64,000 nt of DNA from Sphingosinicella sp. CPCC 101087 (GTDB taxonomy: Bacteria > Pseudomonadota > Alphaproteobacteria > Sphingomonadales > Sphingomonadaceae): the NCBI RefSeq assembly GCF_004151485.1, contig NZ_SBFF01000008.1, positions 124,001 through 188,000 on the forward strand, read 5' to 3'. Under the pieces are notes generated by a model. The model did not search any database. It was given only the letters and a program-made list of their open reading frames with translations, and was not told the DNA's origin. Positions 44,017-52,915 of this stretch are shown piece after piece. The position numbers and the translations under genes were made by a program. Position 1 is the stretch's first letter; every line of letters starts with the position of its first letter.

Positions 44017-45780
44017 TCAGGCCGACATTCGCAGCATCGCCGGCTCGGCCGCGGCCGAAGCCCCTCCGGCCGAAGCGAGCGAGCGCTGCAGGTCCATGAC
44101 GTCGGCGAACACCGCAGCGGCGCTCGGCCACCGGCCCGCGCCCTTGCCGAAGACGGCGCGCCGCTGCCCGGCCCGGTCATGGACCAGGAAGCGATTCTCC
44201 TCGTTGCGTGCGCCGGCGAGCGGATGGGAAGCGGGAAGCGCCTCGATCCGGACCTCGGCCTTGATCGATCCGTCCGCATCCTGGCTGCAGCGGCCGACCT
44301 GCTTGAGCACCTCGCCGCGCGCCAGCGCCGCCTGCGGCTCGCCCGGCGCGATGTCGCGCAGCGACTGCTTGTAGATCCGACCCGGGGGAACGGCGACTCC
44401 GAAGGCCTTGCGGATCAGGATCGACAATTTGTCGGCCGCATCGTGGCCGTCCACGTCGGCGGCCGGATCGGCCTCGGCGAAGCCGAGCTCCTGCGCCTTC
44501 GCCACCGCGGCGGCGAAATCCCAGCCCTCGCCGAGCCGGCTCAGAAGGAAATTGGCGGTTCCGTTCATCACGCCTTCGATCTCGCCTACGCCGGCATCGG
44601 CGCGAACTCGGGCGATGGTCTCCAGGATCGGCGATCCGCCGCCGACCGCGGCCGAATAGGAGAAGGTCGCCTTGCCCGCCTCGGCGCAGGCGTGGAGCGC
44701 GTCATAATGGCGCGCCACCGCCGCCTTGTTCGCGGTCACGACATGGGATCCGCGGCGAAGCGCGGCGCACATGATGTCGGCCGGATATTCCGATCCGCCG
44801 ATCAGCTCGATCACCAGATCGGGATCGCCGTCCAGCGCCTCGTCGAGATTGGCCGTGAACAATGCGCCGCCCTCGCTCGAATGGAGGTCCGGATGGCGGA
44901 CCAGCACCGGGTTGACCTTGAACAGATCGGGCCGCTGCTCGAGATAGGAGAGCACGCCCGCGCCGACGGCGCCGCAGCCGAGCAGCGACACCTTGAGCGG
45001 GGGCCAGACCAGCGGCACTTCCTTGCGCGGCGCCACGTCGGCGATCACCGTCGCCTCGTGATGGCCGATCGCGGCCACCTCGATGACGATGTTCCCCGCC
45101 GCGGCCGCGTGGATCGCCTTCGGCTGGATCAGCCCGGCGCTCGCTTCCTCGGCCGCCTCGTAGCCCAGCGCGCCGTAGCGCTCGGCACGCGGGTTCTGCG
45201 CCGGATCCTCGGCATAGACGCCGTCGACGTCCTTGAGCAGCCGGACCCGCCTGGAGCCCAGTTGCGCGGCGAAGAAGACCGCCGACAGGTCGGTACCGCC
45301 CCGGCCGAGCGTCACCACGCCATGCTCGGCATGGCCGGCGGTGAAGCCGGGGACGACGACCACGTCATGATCGTCGAAGCGGGCGAGCACGTTCTCGGCA
45401 TCGAGGCCGCACAGGTCGGAATCGAGCGGGTCGCCCTTGGCCTCCAGGCCCATTTCGTGGGGATCGACGGCGCAGGCGCGCACGCCCATCCGGCACAAGG
45501 CCAGCGCCATCAGGGCGGCGGAGCGAAGCTCGCCGACGCGGGCCAGCCGGGCGACCAGGGCCGGCGGCGCCTCGCCGCCGACCGCGCCCGCCTGGTCGAG
45601 CAGGAAATCGGTCTCCCCGGCCAGCGCCGACACGACGGCGACGATCTTCTCGCCCTCCCGGACATGCCGGTACACTTCCTGTGCCGCCGTCCGGTAGTCG
45701 GCCTCGCATTCGAGCACCGAGCTCCCGAACTTCAGCACGCAGAGACTGTGTTTCGCTTCGAGTGAACCTTCGCCTGCCAT
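44017..45780 (-). CDS. thrA: Bifunctional aspartate kinase-homoserine dehydrogenase, short form
   Basis: The 587-residue protein joins an N-terminal aspartate kinase ('VLKFGSSVL', 'GRGGTDLSAVFFAA', 'LLKDVDGVYAEDP', residues about 15-240) to a homoserine dehydrogenase ('LKVSLLGCGAVGAGVL' NAD site near 265, then 'VVTANKAAVA', 'GVMNGTANFLL' and 'ADVDGHDAADKLSILI'). E. coli ThrA is about 820 residues. The ACT domains that bind threonine between and after the two enzymes are not seen. Control would then fall on the upstream attenuator. Confidence 0.93.
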   Translation of the reverse strand: MAGEGSLEAKHSLCVLKFGSSVLECEADYRTAAQEVYRHVREGEKIVAVVSALAGETDFLLDQAGAVGGEAPPALVARLARVGELRSAALMALALCRMGVRACAVDPHEMGLEAKGDPLDSDLCGLDAENVLARFDDHDVVVVPGFTAGHAEHGVVTLGRGGTDLSAVFFAAQLGSRRVRLLKDVDGVYAEDPAQNPRAERYGALGYEAAEEASAGLIQPKAIHAAAAGNIVIEVAAIGHHEATVIADVAPRKEVPLVWPPLKVSLLGCGAVGAGVLSYLEQRPDLFKVNPVLVRHPDLHSSEGGALFTANLDEALDGDPDLVIELIGGSEYPADIMCAALRRGSHVVTANKAAVARHYDALHACAEAGKATFSYSAAVGGGSPILETIARVRADAGVGEIEGVMNGTANFLLSRLGEGWDFAAAVAKAQELGFAEADPAADVDGHDAADKLSILIRKAFGVAVPPGRIYKQSLRDIAPGEPQAALARGEVLKQVGRCSQDADGSIKAEVRIEALPASHPLAGARNEENRFLVHDRAGQRRAVFGKGAGRWPSAAAVFADVMDLQRSLASAGGASAAAEPAMLRMSA

Positions 45781-45812
45781 GGTCTTGTCTTTCGTTCCGG
45801 CTGTCCGCCGCA

Positions 45813-45849
45813 GATAATAAAAAACCCGCTCGCCTGGTGGGGAGCGGGT
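45813..45849 (-). terminator. Attenuator terminator upstream of thrA
   Basis: On the minus strand ACCCGCTC (45842-45849) pairs with GAGCGGGT (45824-45831) across a 10-base loop and is followed by a run of T. It lies between the leader peptide and thrA. The leader bases GCGGG at about 45893-45897 could pair with CCCGC of the stem and so block it. Confidence 0.88.
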
Positions 45850-45878
45850 CGGTGAAGCCTGGTCTGATTTTCAGATGC

Positions 45879-45956
45879 TCAGCCGGTACCGCCCCGCACA
45901 CGGGTGATAATCGTGGTGATCATCATAATGGTCGTCGCGCGCGCGTCCGCCGCCAT
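45879..45956 (-). CDS. thrL: Threonine operon leader peptide (ThrL-like)
   Basis: A 25-codon frame from an ATG to TGA encodes 'ATTIMMITTIIT' in its middle: within 12 codons there are five Thr, four or more Ile and two Met. This matches the ThrL principle, as Thr and Ile share the pathway and Met branches from homoserine. The terminator follows about 30 bp later. A weak GGAAA lies upstream of the ATG. Stalling at these codons under Thr or Ile shortage should favour read-through into thrA. Confidence 0.9.
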   Translation of the reverse strand: MAADARATTIMMITTIITRVRGGTG

Positions 45957-46385
45957 GCCGTTTCCGGCACCGACCTCGGCAGACAGGATATGTGCAACCA
46001 GCGACATCGGATGCAGTCTCCAACGCCGTCCGAAGCGGACGACAGCGGCGTTCGACCGTCAAGATGACGGCTGAGACCATCATCCGTCAACTGGGTTAAT
46101 TTTGTGCTGCACCGGGTTTCGGAGCGCAGGATCGACTAAGTCACTGTTCCAGCTTGAAATTCTATGAGACAAATTTTTCCGGGCCAGCGGGTCGGAACGT
46201 GAGATATTCACCGCGTCGGCGTCCTGCGGGCAGTCCCGCTCGATCGTCACCCCGGCGAAGGCCGGGGTCAAGGCCTGCCGAAAGACTCGGCGCGATCGTC
46301 CGAATACCGGCCTTCGCCGGCATGACGAGATGCTTCGGCTCCGGTGTCTCACCCGCCCGGCGCAGCCGCGTGGCAGGGTGATCGA
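45957..46385. other. Intergenic region with thr promoter area and palindromic repeats
   Basis: About 430 bp between the thr leader and proA. The first part should hold the thr promoter, though I see no convincing hexamer pair. The second part holds a pair of palindromic repeats. No gene is recognised. Confidence 0.5.
46241..46329. repeat. REP-like pair of palindromic intergenic repeats
   Basis: CCCCGGCGAAGGCCGGGG near 46245-46265 and ACCGGCCTTCGCCGGCATGA near 46306-46325 are two copies of one palindromic unit in opposite orientation. Such units are common between genes in alphaproteobacteria and often end transcripts. They lie 3' of proA. Confidence 0.7.
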
Positions 46386-47627
46386 TCACCCCCGCACCTG
46401 CCCCGTCCCGCGCACGACATATTTGAACGTCGTCAGCTGCTCCGGCCCGACCGGCCCGCGGGCATGGAGCCGGCCGGTGGCGATTCCGATCTCGGCGCCG
46501 AAGCCGAATTCGCCGCCGTCGGCGAACTGGGTAGAGGCGTTCCACATCACGATCGCGCTGTCGACCGCGTTCAGGAACGCCTCGGCGGCGGCCGCATCCG
46601 CGGCGACGATCGCCTCGGTGTGGCCCGAACCGTAGCGCCGGATATGACCGACCGCCTCCTCCGGCCCGTCGACGATTCGGACGGCGAGGATCGGCGCGAG
46701 ATATTCGGCCGTCCAGTCCGCCTCCTGCGCCGGTTCGATCCCGCCCGCCAGGCGGCGGCTCTCCTCGTCGCCGCGAAGCGCACAGCCCCGCTCGCGAAGC
46801 GCATGGGCGATCCGCGGCAGCAGAACGGCCGCCGCGGCCCGGTCGACCAGCAGGGTCTCGGTCGCGCCGCAGACCGAGACGCGGCGCATCTTGGCGTTGA
46901 CGACGATCGCCTCGGCCATCTCCGGATCGGCCGAGGCGTGGAGGTAGGTGTGGCAGATCCCTTCGAGGTGGCCGAGCACCGGCACCCGCGCCTCGGCCTC
47001 GACGCGCGCCACCAGCGCCTTGCCGCCACGCGGAATGATGAGGTCGATCGCCCCGTCGAGCCCGCCGAGCATCAGCCCCACCGCCGCCCGGTCCGCGGTG
47101 GGAACGATCTGAACCGAATCGACCGGAAGGCCGGTCTGGCCGATCCCCGCCGCGATGGCGCGGTGGATGGCGAGGCAGCTTCGCAGCGCATCCGATCCGC
47201 CGCGAAGTATCAGCGCATTGCCCGAACGAAGGCAGATGGCGGCCGCGTCGGCGGTGACGTTGGGGCGGCTTTCGAAGATCATGCCGATGACGCCGATCGG
47301 CGTTCGCACCCGGGCGATGTCGAGCCCGCTCGGGCGGCGCCAGCGCTCGGTCTCGGCGCCGACGGGATCGGGCAAGGCGGCGACTTCCTCCAGCGAGGCG
47401 GCGATCGCCTCGACCCGCGACTCGTCGAGCCTCAGCCGGTCGACGAGGGCCGAGGCCGCGGCGACGTCCTCGGCATTGGCGGCGAGGATATTCGCGGCGC
47501 TGGCGCGAAGCTCGGCCGCCGCGGCGCGGATTGCCGCCGACCTTTGCTCGGCCGGTGCCGAACGCAGAATTTCGGCGGAGGCGCGGGCGCGCCGGCCCAT
47601 CGCGGTCATATCCTCGGAAAGGCTCAT
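46386..47627 (-). CDS. proA: Gamma-glutamyl phosphate reductase ProA
   Basis: ProA reduces gamma-glutamyl phosphate with NADPH in proline synthesis. The 413-residue protein has '[18 protein letters not shown]', the catalytic Cys region '[18 protein letters not shown]' and '[20 protein letters not shown]'. I placed the start at the ATG overlapping the proB stop (ATGA at 47624-47627). Its gene order proB-proA is the common one. Confidence 0.96.
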   Translation of the reverse strand: MSLSEDMTAMGRRARASAEILRSAPAEQRSAAIRAAAAELRASAANILAANAEDVAAASALVDRLRLDESRVEAIAASLEEVAALPDPVGAETERWRRPSGLDIARVRTPIGVIGMIFESRPNVTADAAAICLRSGNALILRGGSDALRSCLAIHRAIAAGIGQTGLPVDSVQIVPTADRAAVGLMLGGLDGAIDLIIPRGGKALVARVEAEARVPVLGHLEGICHTYLHASADPEMAEAIVVNAKMRRVSVCGATETLLVDRAAAAVLLPRIAHALRERGCALRGDEESRRLAGGIEPAQEADWTAEYLAPILAVRIVDGPEEAVGHIRRYGSGHTEAIVAADAAAAEAFLNAVDSAIVMWNASTQFADGGEFGFGAEIGIATGRLHARGPVGPEQLTTFKYVVRGTGQVRG

Positions 47628-48790
47628 CGCGCGTGCATCACAAGATCGTCGCGGTGAATCAATTCGTCCGGCCCGCGCCAGCCGAGCAGGTCTTCGAACC
47701 TTTCGCTCGGGGCGCCGAGGATCAGGCGCGCATCGGCCGATCCGTAGGCGCACAGGCCGCGGCCGATCTCCCTTCCCTCGGCGTCGAGGATGGCGAGGCA
47801 GGCGCCGCGCTCGAACTCGCCGTCGACGGCGACGACCCCGGCCGGGAGCAGGCTGCGCCCGAGCGCGAGCGCCCGGACGGCGCCCGAATCCACGACGAGG
47901 CTGCCTGCGGTTGCCAGCGTTCCGGCGATCCACTGCTTGTAGGCGCGTCCCGGAGAGCCGTGCGCCGCCACCACCGTTCCCCGCGCCTCGCCTTCCAGCC
48001 GGCGCAGCGGATGGTCGCCGCGCCCGGAGGCGATCAGGGTGGCGCAGCCGGCGGCGCTGGCGATTCGCGCCGCGGCCAGCTTGGTGCGCATGCCGCCGGT
48101 CCCGGGTCCGCCCGCCGACGCGTCGCCGGCAAAGGCCTCGACCCGCGCATTGATCTCTCCGACATAGCCGATATGCGTCGCCCCGGGATCGCGCGCCGGA
48201 TCGGCGGTGTAGAGGCCGTCCACGTCCGACAGGAGGATCAGGAGGTCGGCGCGGGTCATCTGGGCGGCACGGGCCGAAAGCCGGTCATTGTCGCCATAGC
48301 GCAGCTCCTCGGTCGCGACGCTGTCATTCTCGTTGATGACGGGGATCGCCTCGCGGGCGAGCAGCATCTCGATCGTGGCACGCGCGTTCAGCCAGCGCCG
48401 CCGCTGCTCGGTATCGTCGTAGGTCAGCAGCAGCTGGGCGACGCGAAGGCCGTAGGGCGCCAGCGCCCGCTCCCACGCCTGCATCAACCGACCCTGCCCG
48501 GCGGCGGCCGCCGCCTGCTTGCGGTCCAGCCGGTCGGAGCGCTTCATACCCAGATAGGCACGCCCGAGCGCGACCGCGCCCGACGAGACCAGGACGATCT
48601 CCTTGCCGCGTCCGCGAAGGCCGGCGAGATCCGCGGCGAGCGTCCTCAGCCAGGCTCGCCGCGCACCTCGCCCGGACGGGTCGATGAAGAGCGACGAACC
48701 CACCTTGACGACGACGCGCCGCGAGGCCGCGATCAGCGCCGCCGGCGTCGCCGGAGCCTGACCTTCCCCTGCCAGCTTCGCGATCTTCAC
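47624..48790 (-). CDS. proB: Glutamate 5-kinase ProB
   Basis: The 388-residue protein has an amino-acid kinase domain ('[12 protein letters not shown]', '[27 protein letters not shown]', '[13 protein letters not shown]') and a C-terminal PUA domain from about 295. The start is GTG at 48790 with GAGGGAAG upstream; a longer frame exists but would overlap the promoter of the divergent aro operon. It carries out the first, proline-sensitive step. Confidence 0.94.
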   Translation of the reverse strand: MKIAKLAGEGQAPATPAALIAASRRVVVKVGSSLFIDPSGRGARRAWLRTLAADLAGLRGRGKEIVLVSSGAVALGRAYLGMKRSDRLDRKQAAAAAGQGRLMQAWERALAPYGLRVAQLLLTYDDTEQRRRWLNARATIEMLLAREAIPVINENDSVATEELRYGDNDRLSARAAQMTRADLLILLSDVDGLYTADPARDPGATHIGYVGEINARVEAFAGDASAGGPGTGGMRTKLAAARIASAAGCATLIASGRGDHPLRRLEGEARGTVVAAHGSPGRAYKQWIAGTLATAGSLVVDSGAVRALALGRSLLPAGVVAVDGEFERGACLAILDAEGREIGRGLCAYGSADARLILGAPSERFEDLLGWRGPDELIHRDDLVMHAR

Positions 48791-48902
48791 TCGCTTCCCT
48801 CGCTTTCTTCGCAGATGCAGCAAGGCCACTTGACAGGCCGTGCTTCTATTGTCAGCCTCAAAGATGCGCGTGAACATGCGCCCTCGTCAGGAGCAAGGTG
48901 CC

Positions 48903-48995
48903 ATGAACAAAGGACAGGCCATTCGTCCCGCCTCCTTCGTCTCGACCGGCGCCTATATTTTTATCGGCTCGTTTATTGGCCGGTACGCCCGCTGA
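48903..48995 (+). CDS. Possible Phe/Tyr leader peptide upstream of the aro operon
   Basis: A 30-codon ORF with AGGAG and AAGG upstream encodes 'STGAYIFIGSFIGRYAR' at its end: the last half has three aromatic residues in seven and more close by (Phe at 12, 20 and 24; Tyr at 18 and 28). The operon that follows makes chorismate and prephenate products, so Phe or Tyr sensing is logical. A TTGACA at 48830-48835 may be the -35 of its promoter, though the -10 is poor. No T-tract terminator follows, so the mode of action differs from the other leaders here. Confidence 0.55.
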   Translation: MNKGQAIRPASFVSTGAYIFIGSFIGRYAR

Positions 48996-49044
48996 GGCGT
49001 GCCGGAGCCGATTGTCGCTTAACTTCCTGAAAACGAGCCAATAA
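48963..49044 (+). promoter_or_regulatory. Alternative hairpins over and after the aro leader ORF
   Basis: ATCGGCTC (48963-48970) pairs perfectly with GAGCCGAT (49005-49012). Directly inside, CGGTACGCC (48981-48989) pairs with GGCGTGCCG (48996-49004), and the leader stop codon lies at the loop. TTATTGGC (48973-48980) can instead pair with GCCAATAA (49037-49044). The bases overlap the codons where ribosomes would stall. Confidence 0.55.
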
Positions 49045-49099
49045 GCCACCCGAAATGCGCCTGCCCGATGGCGGGCGCGCGGTGGGATCGAGGGATGAA

Positions 49100-49729
49100 A
49101 TGCCGAAGACCCAAGCCGCCGAGCGCGCGCGAAGCGGCGACGCCGCCGCCCGGTCGCTCGCCGAACTGCGCACGCAGATCGACGCGATCGACGACGCGCT
49201 GCTCGATCTGATCGAAAAGAGGCTGGCCGCGTCGCAGTCGGTCGCCACCCTGAAATCGGCCCGTCCGGACGGGCATCTGTGGATGCACCCGCGCCGCGAA
49301 CAGGAGGTGATCGCCCGCCTCTCGCGCCGCGCCTCGATCGCCCCGCATCGCCTCGTCGAGCTGGTGTGGCGCGAGCTGATGGCGTTCAGCCTCCAGGCGC
49401 AGGTGCGGACCGAACTGGTGCTCGCCGGGCCGGATCCGGACCGGCTCGAGGGCCTTGCCCGGCGGCGGTTCGGATCGGCGGCGCCGGTCCGCTGCGCCGC
49501 CGACCCCGCCGAAGCGATTGCCGCCGCATCTTCCGGCGAGGCGGTGGCGGTGATCGCCTTCGATGGGTCGGCCGAATGGATCGAGCGGCTGCCGCCCACC
49601 TTGTCGATCTTCGACTGGGTCCGTGACGAGGAGGGCGAGGCGGTGGCGGCGGCGGTCGGCCGAATCGCCCCCGCCGAGCTGCCCGAGCCCGCAATCTCCG
49701 CTCAGGCCGAAGCGGAGTCCGAGCGATGA
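49100..49729 (+). CDS. Chorismate mutase (AroQ type) with C-terminal extension
   Basis: The 209-residue protein has an AroQ helical core at about 20-105 ('LAELRTQIDAIDDALLDLIEKRLAASQSVATLK' and 'REQEVIARLSRRA'), which turns chorismate into prephenate. About 100 further residues of unclear fold follow, ending in an acidic tail. The start at 49100 has GAGGGA upstream. It is the first gene of a seven-gene operon and overlaps the next gene by four bases. Confidence 0.87.
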   Translation: MPKTQAAERARSGDAAARSLAELRTQIDAIDDALLDLIEKRLAASQSVATLKSARPDGHLWMHPRREQEVIARLSRRASIAPHRLVELVWRELMAFSLQAQVRTELVLAGPDPDRLEGLARRRFGSAAPVRCAADPAEAIAAASSGEAVAVIAFDGSAEWIERLPPTLSIFDWVRDEEGEAVAAAVGRIAPAELPEPAISAQAEAESER

Positions 49730-51018
49730 GCTGGACCCCGGCAAGCTGGCGCGAACGGCCGGCGCGGCAGATGCCCTCTTATCCCGACCTCGGTGCGCTG
49801 GCGCAGGTCGAATCCCGGCTGGCCTCGGCGGCGCCGCTCGCCCGCGTCGCAGACATCCGGCGCTTGAGCGGCCTGATCGCGGAAGCCTCGGCGGGACGCG
49901 CCTTCCTGCTCCAGGGCGGGGACTGTGCCGAGAGCTTCGCCGAGTTCGGCGCCAACAAGGTGCGCACCGTCTTCAACCTCCTGCTCGAAATGGCGGCTAT
50001 GCTGTCCGCCGACGGCGGCCGCGAGGTGGTGACGGTGGCCAGGATCGCCGGCCAGTTCGCCAAGCCGCGCTCGGCGGCGACAGAGACGGTGGGCGAAATC
50101 ACCCTCCCCGCTTATCGCGGCGATATCGTCAACGGCGCCGCCTTCGATCCCTTGAGCCGGACGCCCGATCCGGAGCGCATGCTCCAGGCGCACCGCCAGT
50201 CGAAGGTGACGATAGAGCTGCTCCACGCCTTTTCGGCCGCCGCTTATGCCGATCTCGGCGCGATCCGGCTCAGTGCCCAGGCAAGGTTGGGACTCGGCTC
50301 GGAGCGAGGGCGCTGGGGCGAGGAGGCGCCGCAGCCGCGCGTCTTCACCAGCCACGAGGCGCTCCTGCTCCATTACGAGCAGGCGCTCACCCGCTGGGAC
50401 GAGGAGAGCGAGAGTTGGTGGGCGACCTCGGGCCACATGCTGTGGCTCGGCGACCGCACCCGCCAGATCGACGGCGCCCATGTCGAATATGCCAGCGGCG
50501 TCAGCAATCCGATCGGCCTCAAATGCGGCCCGAGCCTGAGCGCCGACGAGCTGCTCCGGCTGATCGACCGGCTCGATCCGGACAACCGCCCCGGCCGGCT
50601 GGTGCTGATCGGTCGGTTCGGCGCCAAGGCGGCGGCGGATCACCTCCCGGCGCTGATGCGCGCGACCCGCCAGGCCGGAAGCCAGGCTTTATGGGCGATC
50701 GACCCGATGCACGGCAACACGGTGACCGCCGGCGGCTTCAAGACGCGCTTCCTCGGCGATATCGTCGCGGAGATGACGCGCTTCTTCGACATTGCCGATT
50801 CGCAGGGCGTCCACGCCGGCGGGGTCCATCTCGAGCTGACCGGCGACGACGTCACCGAATGCCTGGGCGGCAGCCTTCCACTGTGCGAGGCGGACCTGCC
50901 GCGCCGCTACCTCACCCATTGCGACCCCCGCCTCAACGAAACCCAGGCGCTCGATCTGGCCGCCGAGGCGGCCCGCCTGATGAGGAGACGCACCCGGCCG
51001 GCGTCGCACGCCGCGTGA
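49726..51018 (+). CDS. Class II 3-deoxy-7-phosphoheptulonate (DAHP) synthase
   Basis: This plant-like type II enzyme starts the shikimate pathway from PEP and erythrose 4-phosphate. The 430-residue protein begins 'SWTPASWRERPARQMP', has 'LLQGGDCAESFAEF', 'AGQFAKPRS', 'LKCGPSLSADEL' and 'WAIDPMHGNTV', and ends in a typical helical tail. It overlaps the chorismate mutase gene by ATGA. Class II enzymes often pair with AroQ mutases for feedback, which may explain the order. Confidence 0.95.
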   Translation: MSWTPASWRERPARQMPSYPDLGALAQVESRLASAAPLARVADIRRLSGLIAEASAGRAFLLQGGDCAESFAEFGANKVRTVFNLLLEMAAMLSADGGREVVTVARIAGQFAKPRSAATETVGEITLPAYRGDIVNGAAFDPLSRTPDPERMLQAHRQSKVTIELLHAFSAAAYADLGAIRLSAQARLGLGSERGRWGEEAPQPRVFTSHEALLLHYEQALTRWDEESESWWATSGHMLWLGDRTRQIDGAHVEYASGVSNPIGLKCGPSLSADELLRLIDRLDPDNRPGRLVLIGRFGAKAAADHLPALMRATRQAGSQALWAIDPMHGNTVTAGGFKTRFLGDIVAEMTRFFDIADSQGVHAGGVHLELTGDDVTECLGGSLPLCEADLPRRYLTHCDPRLNETQALDLAAEAARLMRRRTRPASHAA

Positions 51019-52361
51019 GCGAGGCTCCCGCCCTGACGGCCGAGGCCGGCGACCGGCTGTCCGCCGGCCGCGCCGAGGCGCTGCGCGGATCGGTCCGCGT
51101 TCCCGGCGACAAGTCGATCTCGCACCGCGCCTTGATCCTCGCTGCGATGGCCGAGGGGGAGAGCCGGATCACCGGACTGCTCGAAGGTCAGGACGTGCTC
51201 GACACCGCCGCCGCCGTCGGTGCGCTCGGCGCGGCGGTCGAGCGCCGGGAAGGCGCTTGGCATGTCGCGGGGGCACCATGGCGCTCGCCGGACAAGGTGA
51301 TCGACTGCGGCAATTCGGGTACCGGCGTGCGGCTGCTGATGGGCGCCGTGGCCGGCCGCCCGGTCGAAGCCACGTTTACCGGCGACGACTCCTTGCGCGG
51401 GCGACCGATGGGGCGCGTGATCGAACCGCTGCGGGCCATGGGCGGGCGGATCGAAGCCGCGCCCGGGGACCGGCTGCCGCTCACCGTCCACGGCGGAACG
51501 CTGCACGGCATTCGCCACCTCAACGACAAGGCATCGGCCCAGGTCAAGTCGGCCATCCTGCTCGCCGGCCTGAGCGCCGACGGTCTGGTCGAGGTGATCG
51601 AGCCGAGGGCGAGTCGGGACCATAGCGAGATCATGCTGAAGGCGTTCGGCTGCGAGATCGAGACCGCCCCCGCGGGAGAGGGCCGGGTCGTGCGCCTCGG
51701 CCGCCGGCGCTTCCTACGCGGCACCGACGTCGACGTGCCGGGCGATCCGTCCTCTGCCGCCTTCCCGCTCGTCGCCGCTCTTATCGTGCCCGGATCCGAA
51801 GTGACCGTCCGCGACATGCTGCTCAATCCGCTGCGGACCGGACTTCTCACCACCCTGAGCGAGATGGGCGCGGCGATCAGCATCGCCAACAGGCGGGAGG
51901 TCGGCGGCGAGACGGTCGGCGACGTCACGGCACGCGCTTCGGGCTTGCGCGGGATCGAGGTCGGGCCGGCGCGGGCGCCTTCGATGATCGACGAATATCC
52001 GATTCTGGCGGTCGCCGCCGCCTGTGCCGACGGGGTGACCCGGCTGCACGGGCTGGGCGAGCTCCGGGTCAAGGAAAGCGACCGGCTGGAGGCGATCCTC
52101 GCCGGCCTTCGCGCCGGCGGCGTCGAGGCGGAAAGCCATGGCGACACGCTCGAGATACAAGGCTCCGGCTCCGGCTCCGCGCCGCCGGGCGGCGGGCAGG
52201 TGTCCACCCATGGCGATCACCGCATCGCGATGAGCTTCCTGGTGCTCGGCATGGCGGCGCGCGCGCCCGTCGCGGTCGACCGCCCGGAAATGATCGCGAC
52301 CAGCTTTCCCCTGTTTGCCGAGCTCATGCAGTCGCTCGGCGCCCGGATCGAAGCCGCATGA
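51015..52361 (+). CDS. aroA: 3-phosphoshikimate 1-carboxyvinyltransferase (EPSP synthase)
   Basis: The 448-residue protein has 'VPGDKSISHRALILAAMA', 'NSGTGVRLLMG', 'DEYPILAVAAA', 'LRVKESDRLEA' and 'STHGDHRIAMSFLVLG', the EPSP synthase signatures. The start is GTG at 51015, overlapping the previous stop (GTGA). The short Gly/Ser-rich insert before 'STHGDHR' is unusual but does not touch the site. Confidence 0.96.
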   Translation: MSEAPALTAEAGDRLSAGRAEALRGSVRVPGDKSISHRALILAAMAEGESRITGLLEGQDVLDTAAAVGALGAAVERREGAWHVAGAPWRSPDKVIDCGNSGTGVRLLMGAVAGRPVEATFTGDDSLRGRPMGRVIEPLRAMGGRIEAAPGDRLPLTVHGGTLHGIRHLNDKASAQVKSAILLAGLSADGLVEVIEPRASRDHSEIMLKAFGCEIETAPAGEGRVVRLGRRRFLRGTDVDVPGDPSSAAFPLVAALIVPGSEVTVRDMLLNPLRTGLLTTLSEMGAAISIANRREVGGETVGDVTARASGLRGIEVGPARAPSMIDEYPILAVAAACADGVTRLHGLGELRVKESDRLEAILAGLRAGGVEAESHGDTLEIQGSGSGSAPPGGGQVSTHGDHRIAMSFLVLGMAARAPVAVDRPEMIATSFPLFAELMQSLGARIEAA

Positions 52362-52915
52362 GCGGGACCGTCGCCTATCAGGGCGTTCGCGGCGCCTTCG
52401 GCGAGGAGGCCTGCCGGCTTTTCCTTCCCGACCTGAAGCCTGTGCCGCTGCCGACCTTCGCGGCCGTCGCCGAGGCCGTCGCGCGCGGCGAGACCGGGCG
52501 CGGCATGCTTCCGCGCAGGAATTCGACGGCCGGGCCGGTGCCGGGCATCGACGCGCTGATGGAAGAGAAGGGTCTTGAGGTGCAGGCGAGCCACGTCCTT
52601 CCGGTGCGGCTCCACCTGTTGGCGCGGCCCGGCGTGACGCTGGAGGCGGTACGGTCGGTCGTGAGCCATCCGATGGCGCTGGCACAATGCGCACGGACTT
52701 TGGAACGGCTCGGCCTCGCCACCGAGGAAGCCGCCAACACCGCCATGGCGGCGCGCGCGGTGGCGGAATCGGACGATAGCGGCCGCGCCGCCGTCGCCTC
52801 CGAGTTCGCCGCCGAGGCCTGGGGCCTGGCGATTCTCATGGGCGACGTCCATGACCGGGCGGACAATGCCACGACCTTCTGCGTCGTGACCCGCCGGAAC
52901 GGAGAATCGCGGTGA
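52358..52915 (+). CDS. Prephenate dehydratase-like protein lacking the ACT domain
   Basis: The 185-residue protein matches the prephenate dehydratase fold ('[18 protein letters not shown]', '[15 protein letters not shown]', 'DNATTFCVV') but is short: the usual enzyme has about 100 more residues with a Phe-binding ACT domain. Key motifs are altered. '[12 protein letters not shown]' stands where 'LPIENSLAG' is usual, and 'TTF' stands where 'TRF' is usual. It overlaps aroA and aroC. It may be a divergent or inactive form, or a partner of the adjacent mutase. Confidence 0.78.
   Translation: MSGTVAYQGVRGAFGEEACRLFLPDLKPVPLPTFAAVAEAVARGETGRGMLPRRNSTAGPVPGIDALMEEKGLEVQASHVLPVRLHLLARPGVTLEAVRSVVSHPMALAQCARTLERLGLATEEAANTAMAARAVAESDDSGRAAVASEFAAEAWGLAILMGDVHDRADNATTFCVVTRRNGESR

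Noticed and set aside
48858-49049. Minus-strand ORF over the aro leader region
   Set aside because: It overlaps the leader hairpins and has no motif or supporting ribosome site.
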